IMG/VR virus record: IMGVR_UViG_3300047409_000295
Span: 1-26,752 of that record
Strand: one strand, 5' to 3'
Source: a virus
Length of the DNA: 26,752 nt
Below the pieces are notes generated by a model. The model had not been told where the DNA came from, searched no databases, and saw nothing but the letters and a program-made list of their open reading frames with translations. Positions within the stretch are counted from its first letter, which is position 1; the number at the start of each line of letters is the position of its first letter. The position numbers were made by a program, and so were the translations under genes. Shown piece by piece: positions 19,605 through 26,333 of the stretch.

Positions 19605-19703
19605 CCCGGTCACTCTTTACGCACTTCAATTCTATTCACTGCATTCTTGGCTCTTTTCACTCCGATATTGATCCACACAGTCCGCGAGAGTTTGATAGCG
19701 ATT
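19605..19703 (+). promoter_or_regulatory. AT-rich promoter region before the Xre-like gene
   Basis: The stretch is clearly poorer in GC than its surroundings, with repeated TTCACT-like words. TTGATC (19668-19673), a 17-base spacer and TTTGAT (19691-19696) form a possible promoter, though transcription would then start very close to the AGGAGG at 19704-19709. The rest of 19050-19716 (about 670 bases) carries repeats but no supportable gene. Confidence 0.35.
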
Positions 19704-19716
19704 AGGAGGTGCAGAT

Positions 19717-19941
19717 ATGCCGCGGGAACACGCAAGTAGCGCCGCCGAACGATTCGTGCAAGAGAGACTGCGCTGCTGCTATTCGGTCCGCGAGGCCGCT
19801 CGCCTTTCCACCATCGCAGCTTCGACCATTCACGCCTACGAGAAGGGCAAGGTCGAGCCGCAGGCAGGACATCAGGTGCGCATGCTCGCCTCGCTCTACC
19901 GGGTCAGCCCGCTCTACCTGCTCACCGGAGAGGACATCTAG
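19717..19941 (+). CDS. Xre/Cro-type helix-turn-helix regulator
   Basis: The 74-residue product has residues about 15-70 forming a Cro/CI-like five-helix domain: 'RLRCCYSVREAARLSTIAASTIHAYEKGKVEPQAGHQVRMLASLYRVSPLYLLTGED', with 'S...AA..S.I....I..YE.GK..P......LA..Y.VS..YLL.GE' as signature. ATG follows AGGAGG at 7 bases. It opens the rightward recombination operon and faces a leftward HTH gene across a repeat-rich gap, so a Cro-like or repressor role is likely. Which of the two HTH proteins keeps lysogeny cannot be told. Confidence 0.85.
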   Translation: MPREHASSAAERFVQERLRCCYSVREAARLSTIAASTIHAYEKGKVEPQAGHQVRMLASLYRVSPLYLLTGEDI

Positions 19942-19956
19942 TGGGGAGGCCTACGC

Positions 19957-20535
19957 ATGGCGCTGATCGAGGCGCACATCACCAAGGTGGAGAAGGAGAT
20001 CGACTCCGAATGGGGGACGGTCTACACCGACCACGACACGATCAAGAAGCTAACCACGAAGCGCCCGGATCTGCTCTCCGAGGCCGCGCAGCTGAAGGTG
20101 TCGGGAGCACTTGCCGGCATTGACTACGCCGAGAAGATCACCACGAAGCAGTACCCCGAGGGGCCGCGCACCTTCCACGACTACTACTTCAACGGGGCCG
20201 GTGCGCTCGGCAACGGCGCGAGCACCGCCGACGACGGCATCGACGTGGTCAAGCCGACGCAGCAGGGCTCCTCCTACCGCGAGGATCCCGAGAAGGACTG
20301 GCGCATCTGCTTGCAGACGGGCGCGAAGCTCGCACTCGAGTCGATGCCGCACATGAAGGAGGACCAGCGCAGCTTCGAGCACCAGAAGGCGGTCGCTCGC
20401 GCCTGGGCCGAGTTCTTCATCTTCACGCCGCGCCCGGAACGCTGGAGCAGCGTGCCGCCGATCCCGCGGGGCGCGTACGACGAACCCGAGGGCATCGAGC
20501 AGCCGCCGCCCCCTGACGACCCGTTCCCGTTCTGA
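19957..20535 (+). CDS. Putative ssDNA-binding protein with SSB-like tail
   Basis: This 192-residue protein starts MALIEAHITKVEKEIDSEWG, preceded by GGGGAGG at 7 bases. Its C-terminus is Pro-rich and ends DDPFPF, close to the DDDIPF tip by which SSB recruits partners. The body (residues ~10-160) has mixed strands with 'WRICLQTGAKLALESMPHM' and 'AVARAWAEFFIF'. It starts the recombination operon before a RecB-type nuclease and RusA. An OB fold is plausible but not proven from motifs. It may instead be an annealing protein. Confidence 0.5.
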   Translation: MALIEAHITKVEKEIDSEWGTVYTDHDTIKKLTTKRPDLLSEAAQLKVSGALAGIDYAEKITTKQYPEGPRTFHDYYFNGAGALGNGASTADDGIDVVKPTQQGSSYREDPEKDWRICLQTGAKLALESMPHMKEDQRSFEHQKAVARAWAEFFIFTPRPERWSSVPPIPRGAYDEPEGIEQPPPPDDPFPF

Positions 20536-20538
20536 GCG

Positions 20539-20889
20539 GTGAGCGTGCCCGCAAAAAAGATCCCGGCCGACGAGCCGACGCTCACCGCACAGCAGCTACT
20601 CGACGAGATCGAGAGCAGGGGCGGTCACATCTTCCGCATGCGCGAGCTCTACGTCTTCGTGATCACCGACGACGGCGAGCTCGCAGACTGGCTGCTCAAG
20701 CTCGGCGGCACGCCCTTCCTGCCGCGCCACATGGCTTTCGACGGCAGCTTGCCGCTCGGCGGCTACCGCGACTCGGTGGGCGGGCCGGTCAAGTGGGACA
20801 TCTACGTGCACCACATCCCCGTGCTCGGGGAGGAGACGACCTGGGAAGCGGCCGGTCGACGTAAAGCGATGCTCTTCGAGGTGAAGTGA
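20539..20889 (+). CDS. Hypothetical protein of the recombination operon
   Basis: The 116-residue product starts at GTG 20539 or 20545. Neither has a strong site, so coupling to the preceding stop is likely. It is mixed α/β with 'TLTAQQLLDEIESRGGHIFRMRELYVFVITDDGELADWLLKLGG' and later 'WDIYVHHIPVLGEETTWE'. No motif is recognised. It lies directly before the nuclease gene, whose ATG overlaps its stop. Confidence 0.65.
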   Translation: MSVPAKKIPADEPTLTAQQLLDEIESRGGHIFRMRELYVFVITDDGELADWLLKLGGTPFLPRHMAFDGSLPLGGYRDSVGGPVKWDIYVHHIPVLGEETTWEAAGRRKAMLFEVK

Positions 20890-21803
20890 TGCTCGACATC
20901 TCGCAGTACACGCACAAGCCGAGCGCGGTCGCGGAGACGATCGACACCTCGCTGCGCATGGCCGCTGCCGGCATCGAAGCGCCGCCGAGCTTCAACCTGC
21001 CGATCGAGCACTGGTCGCCGTCGTCGTTCGCGATGCTGCGCCGCTGCCCGTACCAGTGGCAGCAGCGGTACATCCACGGGCGCAGGGAGCGACCGGCGGA
21101 AGCGCCAGTGATGGGCACCGCCGTGCATGCCGCGCTCGAGCGCAACTTCGCCCAGAAGATTCAGACGCGCCTCGACCTCGAGCTCAAGGACTTGCTCGAG
21201 TGGTACCTCGACGAGGGCTTCTCGCGCACCGTCTACGAGGAGCAGGAAAAGGCGAACGAGGAGATCCTCTGGGACACCGGTCCGGAGACGACGCGCCAGC
21301 GCGGCAAGTTCATCGTCGCCGCCTACCACGACAATGTCGCGCCGCGCATCCAGCCGCTGCGCACCGAGGGGATCTTCCGCGTCGACTTCGGGCTCGAGAT
21401 CCCGGTCGTCGGACGCTTCGACCTCGAGACCGCGCCGACGACGATCGACTTCAAGACGGGCAAGCAGTCGACGCGCAAGCCGAAGGAGGACTGGCGCATC
21501 CAGGCCGCGGTCTACACCGAGGCGACAGGCAAGCCGGTCGAGTTCCATTCGCTCGCGGCGTCCGCGAAGACGAACGCGGTCACGATCGTGACGCCGCTGG
21601 AGTCGGAGCCGATGAAGGTCGCACCGACCGTGCTGGAGCGCGAGGAGATGCGCCGGACGATGAAGCTGATCTCCGCGGAGGCCTGCATGTACATGGGGCT
21701 CCTCGGCCCTGACGAGCCCTGGCCGACGCACGGGCGCTTCCACACCTGGGCCTGTGACTACTGCGGCTTCCGCGCCGGCTGTCCCGCCTGGAGGGCGTCG
21801 TGA
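20889..21803 (+). CDS. Cas4/RecB-type PD-(D/E)XK nuclease with four-Cys cluster
   Basis: The product has 304 residues from ATG 20889 (TGATG overlap), preceded by GAGGTGA. GTG 20886 would add one residue. Motifs run in order: SFAMLRRCPYQW with Cys53, GTAVHAALE with His80, GRFDLE with Asp178, IDFKTGK with Asp187 and Lys189, and the QAAVYTE motif with Gln205 and Tyr209. A C-terminal C-x2-C-x5-C (289, 292, 298) follows. With Cys53 these four cysteines match the Fe-S cluster of Cas4 and AddB. It is likely a 5' or structure-specific exonuclease for phage recombination. All active-site residues are present. Confidence 0.9.
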   Translation: MLDISQYTHKPSAVAETIDTSLRMAAAGIEAPPSFNLPIEHWSPSSFAMLRRCPYQWQQRYIHGRRERPAEAPVMGTAVHAALERNFAQKIQTRLDLELKDLLEWYLDEGFSRTVYEEQEKANEEILWDTGPETTRQRGKFIVAAYHDNVAPRIQPLRTEGIFRVDFGLEIPVVGRFDLETAPTTIDFKTGKQSTRKPKEDWRIQAAVYTEATGKPVEFHSLAASAKTNAVTIVTPLESEPMKVAPTVLEREEMRRTMKLISAEACMYMGLLGPDEPWPTHGRFHTWACDYCGFRAGCPAWRAS

Positions 21804-22147
21804 AGGGCCAGACCGACATCTTCGATATGACCTTCGACCTCGAGCTCGGGCAGCAGCTGCGTGAGCAGGGAATGCAGCGATCGCTCGAGTCGATGGCGGC
21901 GATGCCCTGGAGCGAGCGCGCCGACGCATGGCTCGCGGCGCAGCCTCGCGGCTCGGAGTTCCACGCCGACGACCTGACGCAGGCGATCGGCTTGCCGGCG
22001 TCGGGCGCGAACAAGAACAACGGGATCGGCGGCTGGTTCGGCGCGAAGTCGAAGACCGGTCAGATCAGACCAACGGGTCGCAGCCGCAAAAGCGTTCGCG
22101 CCTCGCGTCACGCGACCAGTCCTACACCGATTTGGAGAGTGGTATGA
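21800..22147 (+). CDS. Small winged-helix-like protein coupled to the nuclease
   Basis: The 115-residue product starts at GTG 21800 overlapping the nuclease stop (GTGA). It has a helix 'MQRSLESMAAMPWSERADAW', then 'FHADDLTQAIGLPASGANKNNGIGGWFGAKSKTGQIRPTGRSRKSVRASRHATSPTPIWRVV'. The run 'F...DL....GLP.......IG..F..A...G.I...G...S.R...H....P.WR.' is one I associate with small phage winged-helix proteins beside recombination genes. DNA binding is plausible. No enzyme motif. Confidence 0.7.
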   Translation: MKGQTDIFDMTFDLELGQQLREQGMQRSLESMAAMPWSERADAWLAAQPRGSEFHADDLTQAIGLPASGANKNNGIGGWFGAKSKTGQIRPTGRSRKSVRASRHATSPTPIWRVV

Positions 22148-22602
22148 GCGACGAGATCGAGATCACCGAAGAGGGCGAGGAAATCATCCTCTCCGAGAGC
22201 ACCGGCAGCGACGAGGACGGCAACCGCACGATCCGCGTCTACGACCGAGCGCGTGGCGACTTCACGCTCGAGATCCCGAAGCGGTCGACGGTCACGTTCG
22301 GCTACTTCAACCCGGCCGCGCCGAGGTTCAGCCCTTCGGACGGCGGCTTCCGTAGTCGCCCCTCGGATGTGGCGGCTGCGACGGCGCTGCGCATCTACGA
22401 GCGCGGGCCGAAGAGCTCACAGCTGGCCTGCTTCCTCGACGTCAGCGGTTTCCGTGATCTCTCGCTGAAGCTCGTCCGGTTGCGCCAGCGCGTCGTGATC
22501 GAGTCGAACTTCGAGGACGATGGCGACGGCGGCATCGAGTCGGCGTTCAAGCAGCAGAAGCAGCTGAACCCGGTGCTCGAAGACGAGGAGATCCCCTTCT
22601 AG
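22144..22602 (+). CDS. Putative SSB-like protein with EDEEIPF tail
   Basis: The 152-residue product starts at ATG 22144 overlapping the previous stop. The body has β-rich segments (NRTIRVYDRARGDFTLEIPKRSTVTFGYFNPAAP) and 'ATALRIYERGPKSSQLACFLDVSGFRDLSLKLVRL'. It ends in an acidic stretch and 'VLEDEEIPF', strikingly like the DDDIPF tip of SSB. An ssDNA-binding or SSB-mimicking role is inferred from that tail. The OB fold itself cannot be confirmed by eye. It is the second such tail in this operon. Confidence 0.5.
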   Translation: MSDEIEITEEGEEIILSESTGSDEDGNRTIRVYDRARGDFTLEIPKRSTVTFGYFNPAAPRFSPSDGGFRSRPSDVAAATALRIYERGPKSSQLACFLDVSGFRDLSLKLVRLRQRVVIESNFEDDGDGGIESAFKQQKQLNPVLEDEEIPF

Positions 22603-22703
22603 TGCGCGAGGCGCTCGTCTTCATCGTCGGCGTCGGCGTCGGGCTCGTCTTCGGAATGGTGATCCAGTGGATCGCTGCCCTGCCTCGCGAGTACCGACGA
22701 TGA
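22602..22703 (+). CDS. 33-residue single-span membrane microprotein
   Basis: GTG 22602 overlaps the preceding TAG by one base and the product's TGA overlaps the next ATG as ATGA, so it fills the gap exactly. The sequence starts MREALVFIVGVGVGLVFGMV, giving one hydrophobic span from residue 4 to about 27, then a short Arg-rich tail (PREYRR). Perfect tiling in an otherwise gapless operon supports it despite its length. Function unknown. Confidence 0.6.
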   Translation: MREALVFIVGVGVGLVFGMVIQWIAALPREYRR

Positions 22704-23260
22704 CCGACCGAGCCGCGCTCGCACGCCCTGCCGCGATCGTCACCTCAGCGACCGTCGACGTGCATGTCCTGCGGATCGGCGCAAAGCAGATGACGCTCGC
22801 CGTCTTCCGCCAACTACATCGCGACGATGCCCTCGACGGCCCTATGTGGGGAACAGTCAACTACTGCCACCGACTATTCGACTGGCCCTGTGACCCGAAG
22901 CACCCCGAGGGACACCAGCACATCGTCTGGCAGGACGGGAGCGAACTACGTCACGGGATGCGCCGAACGATCATCGGAATCGGAAGCGAGCATGCGACTC
23001 TCTGTTTCAACGTCGCCACTCGCCACTGGGTGGGACGCTCCTTCGATCAGCAGGAGATCGTCGACCACGCCGCCACGTTTAACACCTCGCAGCTGCGCAC
23101 GCTCGTTCGCAAGCTCGACGACCGCCACAAGTACAACCACCACACCTGGCTCGACACCTTCATGACAACAGAGGGTGGAACCTGGCGACAAGAGTACCCC
23201 GAGCTCGAGCGGCGAGAACGACCATTCGAATCCCTTCCCCAACTCTTCATCGCCGTATGA
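22700..23260 (+). CDS. Hypothetical protein of the recombination operon
   Basis: The 186-residue product starts at ATG 22700 (MTDRAALARPAAIVTSATVD), overlapping the stop of the microprotein. The frame is open to 22667, but that extension would overlap further. It contains 'VHVLRIGAKQMTLAVFRQLHRDDAL', 'CHRLFDWPCDPKHPEGHQHIVWQDG' and many His and Cys residues without a spacing I recognise. The C-terminal third is helical and charged. It overlaps the next ATG. Function unknown. Confidence 0.7.
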   Translation: MTDRAALARPAAIVTSATVDVHVLRIGAKQMTLAVFRQLHRDDALDGPMWGTVNYCHRLFDWPCDPKHPEGHQHIVWQDGSELRHGMRRTIIGIGSEHATLCFNVATRHWVGRSFDQQEIVDHAATFNTSQLRTLVRKLDDRHKYNHHTWLDTFMTTEGGTWRQEYPELERRERPFESLPQLFIAV

Positions 23261-23676
23261 CGCTGCCACTCCCCGAGATCAGCAGGCCACACCGCTTCGA
23301 ACCGCCCGACGCACGCAAGGTGCTGCGCCGAGCGCACTCCTTCGCCGCCAAGCACAACGCGCCGAAGCTAGCCGAAGATCTGATGGAACTCCTGAGCGAC
23401 GTACGCACGGCGACGACCGAGGTCGAACGCCAGGTCTCCACGCTACGCGAGACGTACTACCAGCGGATGCGCGAGCTCGACGAACGGATGCGCGAGCTCG
23501 AGTTCGAGTACGACGCACGCAGAGTCAGCGCCGACCAGGCGCTCGAGGACGCGCTCAACGAATGCATCGCGACAACGCAGTGTTACGTCCAGCTTGGTCG
23601 CGGCTGGCATCTCGAAGGCATGCCCGACTACGAGTACAAGCCGTACCGTCCGCCCCGCTCGAGGTTCGCGACGTGA
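23257..23676 (+). CDS. Coiled-coil hypothetical protein
   Basis: The 139-residue product starts with an overlap ATGA. Residues about 18-105 are continuous helix with heptad-like charge (AEDLMELLSDVRTATTEVERQVSTLRETYYQRMRELDERMRELEFEYDARR), then 'CIATTQCYVQLGRGWHLEGMPDYEYKPYRPP'. A coiled-coil partner for neighbouring nucleases is possible. No known domain. The stop overlaps the GTG of the HNH gene. Confidence 0.65.
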   Translation: MTLPLPEISRPHRFEPPDARKVLRRAHSFAAKHNAPKLAEDLMELLSDVRTATTEVERQVSTLRETYYQRMRELDERMRELEFEYDARRVSADQALEDALNECIATTQCYVQLGRGWHLEGMPDYEYKPYRPPRSRFAT

Positions 23677-24347
23677 CGCTACCGCTCGTCGACAGCTGGA
23701 ACCTGCGCGGGATCAAGGGACAGCCGTACAAGGTTGGGCCGAAGTGCGCGAACCCGACCTGCGAACACTGGGCCGACCACGCCCACCACATGGTCCGCCG
23801 CTCGCAGCTGAAAGGCGACTTCAACTGGTTCGACCTCGAGGGACGGGTCTACGCGAACCTCTGCGGCCTATGTCATTCCTGCCACGACGACGTCACCGGT
23901 GTAGGCGGCGGGCACAAGGCCGCGATCCGCCTGATCGACGGCGTCTACTGGTGGAGCTCGCTCGAACAGAAGCCGAACGGCCAGATCGTCTACATGCCGT
24001 TCGCTCCGCTCGAGCCTCAGCCTCCGAGTCCCGACGTAGCGCAGCGGGCTTCCAACCATGCGACGGATTCGGAGCACTGCCCGTTCTGCGGGCAGACACA
24101 GCGGCGACGGACGACGGCTACCCCCGTTTCGGCGGGGGGCCGTCGCCGCAAAACCTGGACGATCAAGGTCCCCGACGACACCGAAGACGGCGCGGCCGTG
24201 CTCGACGCGCTCGTCGAGGATGCGGCTCTGCTGATGGGGATCGAGCCGGACGCGAACGGCCGCTACTACGTGATCGTGCCGGCGCTCGTCTACGCCGCGC
24301 AGAACTGGTCCGAATTCACCCGCTCGCTCGAGGGCGTCGGCGGATGA
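23673..24347 (+). CDS. C4-HNH endonuclease-like protein
   Basis: The product has 224 residues from GTG 23673, overlapping the previous stop (GTGA). Residues about 27-75 form a zinc-bound HNH core: 'KCANPTCEHWADHAHHMVRRSQLKGDFNWFDLEGRVYANLCGLCHSCHDDVTG', with Cys pairs CANPTC and CGLC/CHSC framing His-His and a later His. A second zinc knuckle CPFCGQTQRRR comes near 133, and a basic linker leads to a charged α/β tail. It probably nicks or cleaves DNA in replication or recombination. It could also serve in packaging, although it lies far from the terminase. Confidence 0.8.
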   Translation: MTLPLVDSWNLRGIKGQPYKVGPKCANPTCEHWADHAHHMVRRSQLKGDFNWFDLEGRVYANLCGLCHSCHDDVTGVGGGHKAAIRLIDGVYWWSSLEQKPNGQIVYMPFAPLEPQPPSPDVAQRASNHATDSEHCPFCGQTQRRRTTATPVSAGGRRRKTWTIKVPDDTEDGAAVLDALVEDAALLMGIEPDANGRYYVIVPALVYAAQNWSEFTRSLEGVGG

Positions 24348-24745
24348 GAAAGAAGCGAGCATCTCGGGTGAGGAAGATCCCGACGTGGAACAACGACACG
24401 CGGAACGCGGCCGGAATCATCGTGACGCTGCGCCGGCAAGACACACTCGAGCTCCACTCGCTGCATATCCCCGGCTTGCGCGGCGAAGCACTCCAGATCG
24501 TGGCGGAGATGATCGACCGCAGCGGCGTCGACTGGCGCGTCCTCTCCTACTCGACGCCCGACACGATCGCCGGTGACCTCGCGAAGAAACGGATCCAGCA
24601 GCCGAAGGACGGCAGCACGCGGAGGATGCCGACCTACCTCTCCTCGATCGAGGCGAACATGCTCGGGCGGATCAAACGCCTCGACCTACTCGACCCCGCG
24701 CTCGACCTCGGCCAGCACCGCGGACAGCAGGGGCGGAAACCGTGA
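24344..24745 (+). CDS. Basic hypothetical protein next to RusA
   Basis: This 133-residue protein starts MRKKRASRVRKIPTWNNDTR. After the basic N-terminus come 'GIIVTLRRQDTLELHSLHIPGLRGEALQIVAEMIDRSGVDWRVLSYSTPDTIAGDLAKKRIQQ' and a helical end. It is coupled by ATGA on the left and GTGA on the right. Nucleic-acid binding is plausible from the charge. The family is not recognised. Confidence 0.65.
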   Translation: MRKKRASRVRKIPTWNNDTRNAAGIIVTLRRQDTLELHSLHIPGLRGEALQIVAEMIDRSGVDWRVLSYSTPDTIAGDLAKKRIQQPKDGSTRRMPTYLSSIEANMLGRIKRLDLLDPALDLGQHRGQQGRKP

Positions 24746-25203
24746 CGCCGCTCGTCATTGATGTACCGGGCGTCCCGCAGCAGCAGGGCTCGAAGACGAA
24801 GTGGGGCAGCGAAGAGAACCCGCACTTGCGCAGCTGGCGACAGCACATCGCAGACAAGGGACACGACCTGATGCGCAGCGACCCGCCGCTGCAGGGCCCC
24901 GTCGAGGTCGAGGCCGGCTTCACCTTCCCGCGCCCGAAAGCGCACTACCGCAGCGGCAGCCTCTCGAGCCTGCTACGCGACGACGCGCCCGCCTACCACT
25001 CGAGCGCGCCCGACCTCGACAAGCTGCTACGCGCCGTCGGGGACGCGCTAACCGGCGTCGTCATCCTCGACGACCGACAGATCGTCTGCTGGTTGGCAAT
25101 GAAGAAGTACGGCAACACGGCCGGTGCACGCATCGTCGTGCGACGACTCGCACGCAGCCTGTTCGAGCACGAAACGACGACGCTCGTCTCGAGGATGCCG
25201 TGA
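24742..25203 (+). CDS. rusA: RusA-type Holliday junction resolvase
   Basis: The 153-residue product starts at GTG 24742, overlapping the previous stop. Diagnostic motifs: an early 'VPGVPQQQGSK', a strand 'EVEAGFTFPRPKAHY', then 'PDLDKLLRAVGDALTGVVILDDRQIV' with Asp91, Asp93, Asp101 and Asp110/111, the acidic cluster that binds Mg and cuts four-way junctions, and Lys121/122 in the last strand. All key acids are present. It resolves branched intermediates before packaging. Together with the RecB-type nuclease and SSB-like proteins it makes a recombination module. Confidence 0.9.
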   Translation: MTPLVIDVPGVPQQQGSKTKWGSEENPHLRSWRQHIADKGHDLMRSDPPLQGPVEVEAGFTFPRPKAHYRSGSLSSLLRDDAPAYHSSAPDLDKLLRAVGDALTGVVILDDRQIVCWLAMKKYGNTAGARIVVRRLARSLFEHETTTLVSRMP

Positions 25204-25511
25204 CAGAGCTCGAGCAGCGGCTACGCCACCGGATCGACCAGCTGCTCGACGAGCGCAGCGCGCTCGACCGCCTGCTCGACGCGAAAATCGACGAGCTCCA
25301 CAAGGCGCAGCGCGCTATTGAATATTTAAAAAGAGAGACGCCGACGCGCCGGCGCGAAGAGCGGCTGCGCAAGACGATCCTCAAGCTGCGGGCGCGAGGA
25401 ACCTACTGGCGCGAATGCGCGTACCGCTTCAAGCGGCAGCGCGACATGTGGGAAACCCGCGCACGGCTCACGCACGAAGAGCGTCTCGCACGACAACGGA
25501 GGCCGACATGA
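25200..25511 (+). CDS. Coiled-coil basic protein
   Basis: The product has 103 residues from GTG 25200 (GTGA overlap). It is nearly all helix: 'ELEQRLRHRIDQLLDERSALDRLLDAKIDELHKAQRAIEYLKRE' followed by a strongly Arg-rich stretch to the end. A coiled coil with a basic tail suggests nucleic-acid binding or bridging. The short AT-rich run at 25317-25330 stands out against the high-GC background. Function unknown. Confidence 0.6.
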   Translation: MTELEQRLRHRIDQLLDERSALDRLLDAKIDELHKAQRAIEYLKRETPTRRREERLRKTILKLRARGTYWRECAYRFKRQRDMWETRARLTHEERLARQRRPT

Positions 25512-25669
25512 CCGGCTTGCTCGTCCTCGAGGAACGACGGCCACGCGGAGACGTCGGCCCGTGCTGCAACATCGAATGTCGCGAGCGCGCCACCACGATC
25601 CTGACACTCGACGTGCACGGCCTGGTTGTCACCGCCTGGGTCTGCGACAAGCACAGGACGTTCGCATGA
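25508..25669 (+). CDS. Small Cys/His zinc-binding protein
   Basis: The 53-residue product starts at ATG 25508, overlapping the preceding stop as ATGA. It has CCNIEC near 19-24 and CDKH near 46-49, a compact C-x4-C ... C-x2-H layout with strands between (TTILTLDVHGLVVTAWV). It is typical of tiny phage zinc-binding proteins. Its TGA overlaps the next ATG. Function unknown. Confidence 0.6.
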   Translation: MTGLLVLEERRPRGDVGPCCNIECRERATTILTLDVHGLVVTAWVCDKHRTFA

Positions 25670-25887
25670 AGGGCGATCCCCTCGAGCACGAAGTCGTCGA
25701 GCTCCTCGAGCGCGTCAACGGCGACATCACGAACCTGATCCTCGAGTACGGCGTCCCCGTGCCCAGGATCGAAGCCTGGGTCGACGACGCGATCGAAACA
25801 GCCGAGGTGCTCTCTCTCAAAGAGACGGGCCCCGAAAGGCCCGCCCGCACCCTCCCCGCGACGAAACGAGAGAGAGGCGATGCCTAA
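25666..25887 (+). CDS. Small helical protein, possible HTH
   Basis: The 73-residue product starts at ATG 25666 (MKGDPLEHEVVELLERVNGD). 'VVELLERVNGDITNLILEYGVPVPRIEAWVDDAIETA' has the length and turn spacing of a helix-turn-helix, with 'YGVPVPRIEAWV' as candidate turn and recognition helix, but it is not a clear match. The last third is encoded by two tandem hairpin-forming stretches. It ends the tightly coupled string of the recombination operon. Confidence 0.6.
   Translation: MKGDPLEHEVVELLERVNGDITNLILEYGVPVPRIEAWVDDAIETAEVLSLKETGPERPARTLPATKRERGDA
25813..25843 (+). other. Two tandem hairpins inside the end of a coding region
   Basis: TCTCT-CAA-AGAGA (25813-25825) is directly followed by CGGGCC-CCGAAA-GGCCCG (25826-25843). 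They mark the end of the coupled operon and may slow or partly stop transcription. No T-run follows. Confidence 0.3.
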
Positions 25888-25928
25888 ACGGTAGCGCATC
25901 CACAAGGGAGCATCGCCGGTCCCGTTGG

Positions 25929-26138
25929 ATGGTGACCAAGCGAAGTACGTCCCGGCCTATACCGGACGAGCCAATCGGGCCGTGCCGGGACCTCGACCGA
26001 CAGTGGACGAGAGCCATCGCACCACGCGCCGAGGGAACCTTCGCCGTGATTCCGGGCATCGAATGGGATTCCGAGCTTGCCCCGTTATACGCGCCGTGTG
26101 CACGCCGGCCTTGCACTGCTATCCGGGTATCGGTCTAG
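25929..26138 (+). CDS. Small hypothetical protein
   Basis: The 69-residue frame from ATG 25929 starts MVTKRSTSRPIPDEPIGPCR and continues with 'WTRAIAPRAEGTFAVIPGIEWDSELAPLYAPCARRPCTAIRVSV'. Three cysteines and a plausible fold core favour this frame over the alternative at 25925. GC at third positions is lower than in the neighbours, and AAGGGAG lies 17 bases upstream, so the start is uncertain. Its TAG is followed at once by the ribosome site of the next gene. Confidence 0.45.
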   Translation: MVTKRSTSRPIPDEPIGPCRDLDRQWTRAIAPRAEGTFAVIPGIEWDSELAPLYAPCARRPCTAIRVSV

Positions 26139-26147
26139 GAGACTGCG

Positions 26148-26333
26148 ATGAAACGCGAGGACTACAAGGTGACGAAGCTGCCTGACGACTGGCGACTCTC
26201 ACCGAAGGCGACCCGTGAGCGCACGCTCTTCTCGGCGCTCTCGCCGGTAGATCAGAAGACACAAGCGAAGATCGCCGCGAAGCGAGCTCGAGCGAAGCTC
26301 TGGAAGTCGCGGCAGAAGAGGAAGAAGCACTGA
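26148..26333 (+). CDS. Small very basic protein
   Basis: The 61-residue product starts MKREDYKVTKLPDDWRLSPK and has a Lys/Arg-rich helical end (AKIAAKRARAKLWKSRQKRKKH). TAGGAG lies 6 bases before the ATG. The basic helix suggests nucleic-acid binding. Its TGA overlaps a CTG that appears to start the next gene. Function unknown. Confidence 0.6.
   Translation: MKREDYKVTKLPDDWRLSPKATRERTLFSALSPVDQKTQAKIAAKRARAKLWKSRQKRKKH

Noticed and set aside
19425-19739. Plus-strand frame from ATG 19425 with a hydrophobic stretch near its end
   Set aside because: It is Arg/Ser-rich, overlaps the Xre-like start, and the hydrophobic part simply reflects the AT-rich promoter stretch. A GGTCAGACCA word before it is the only point in its favour.
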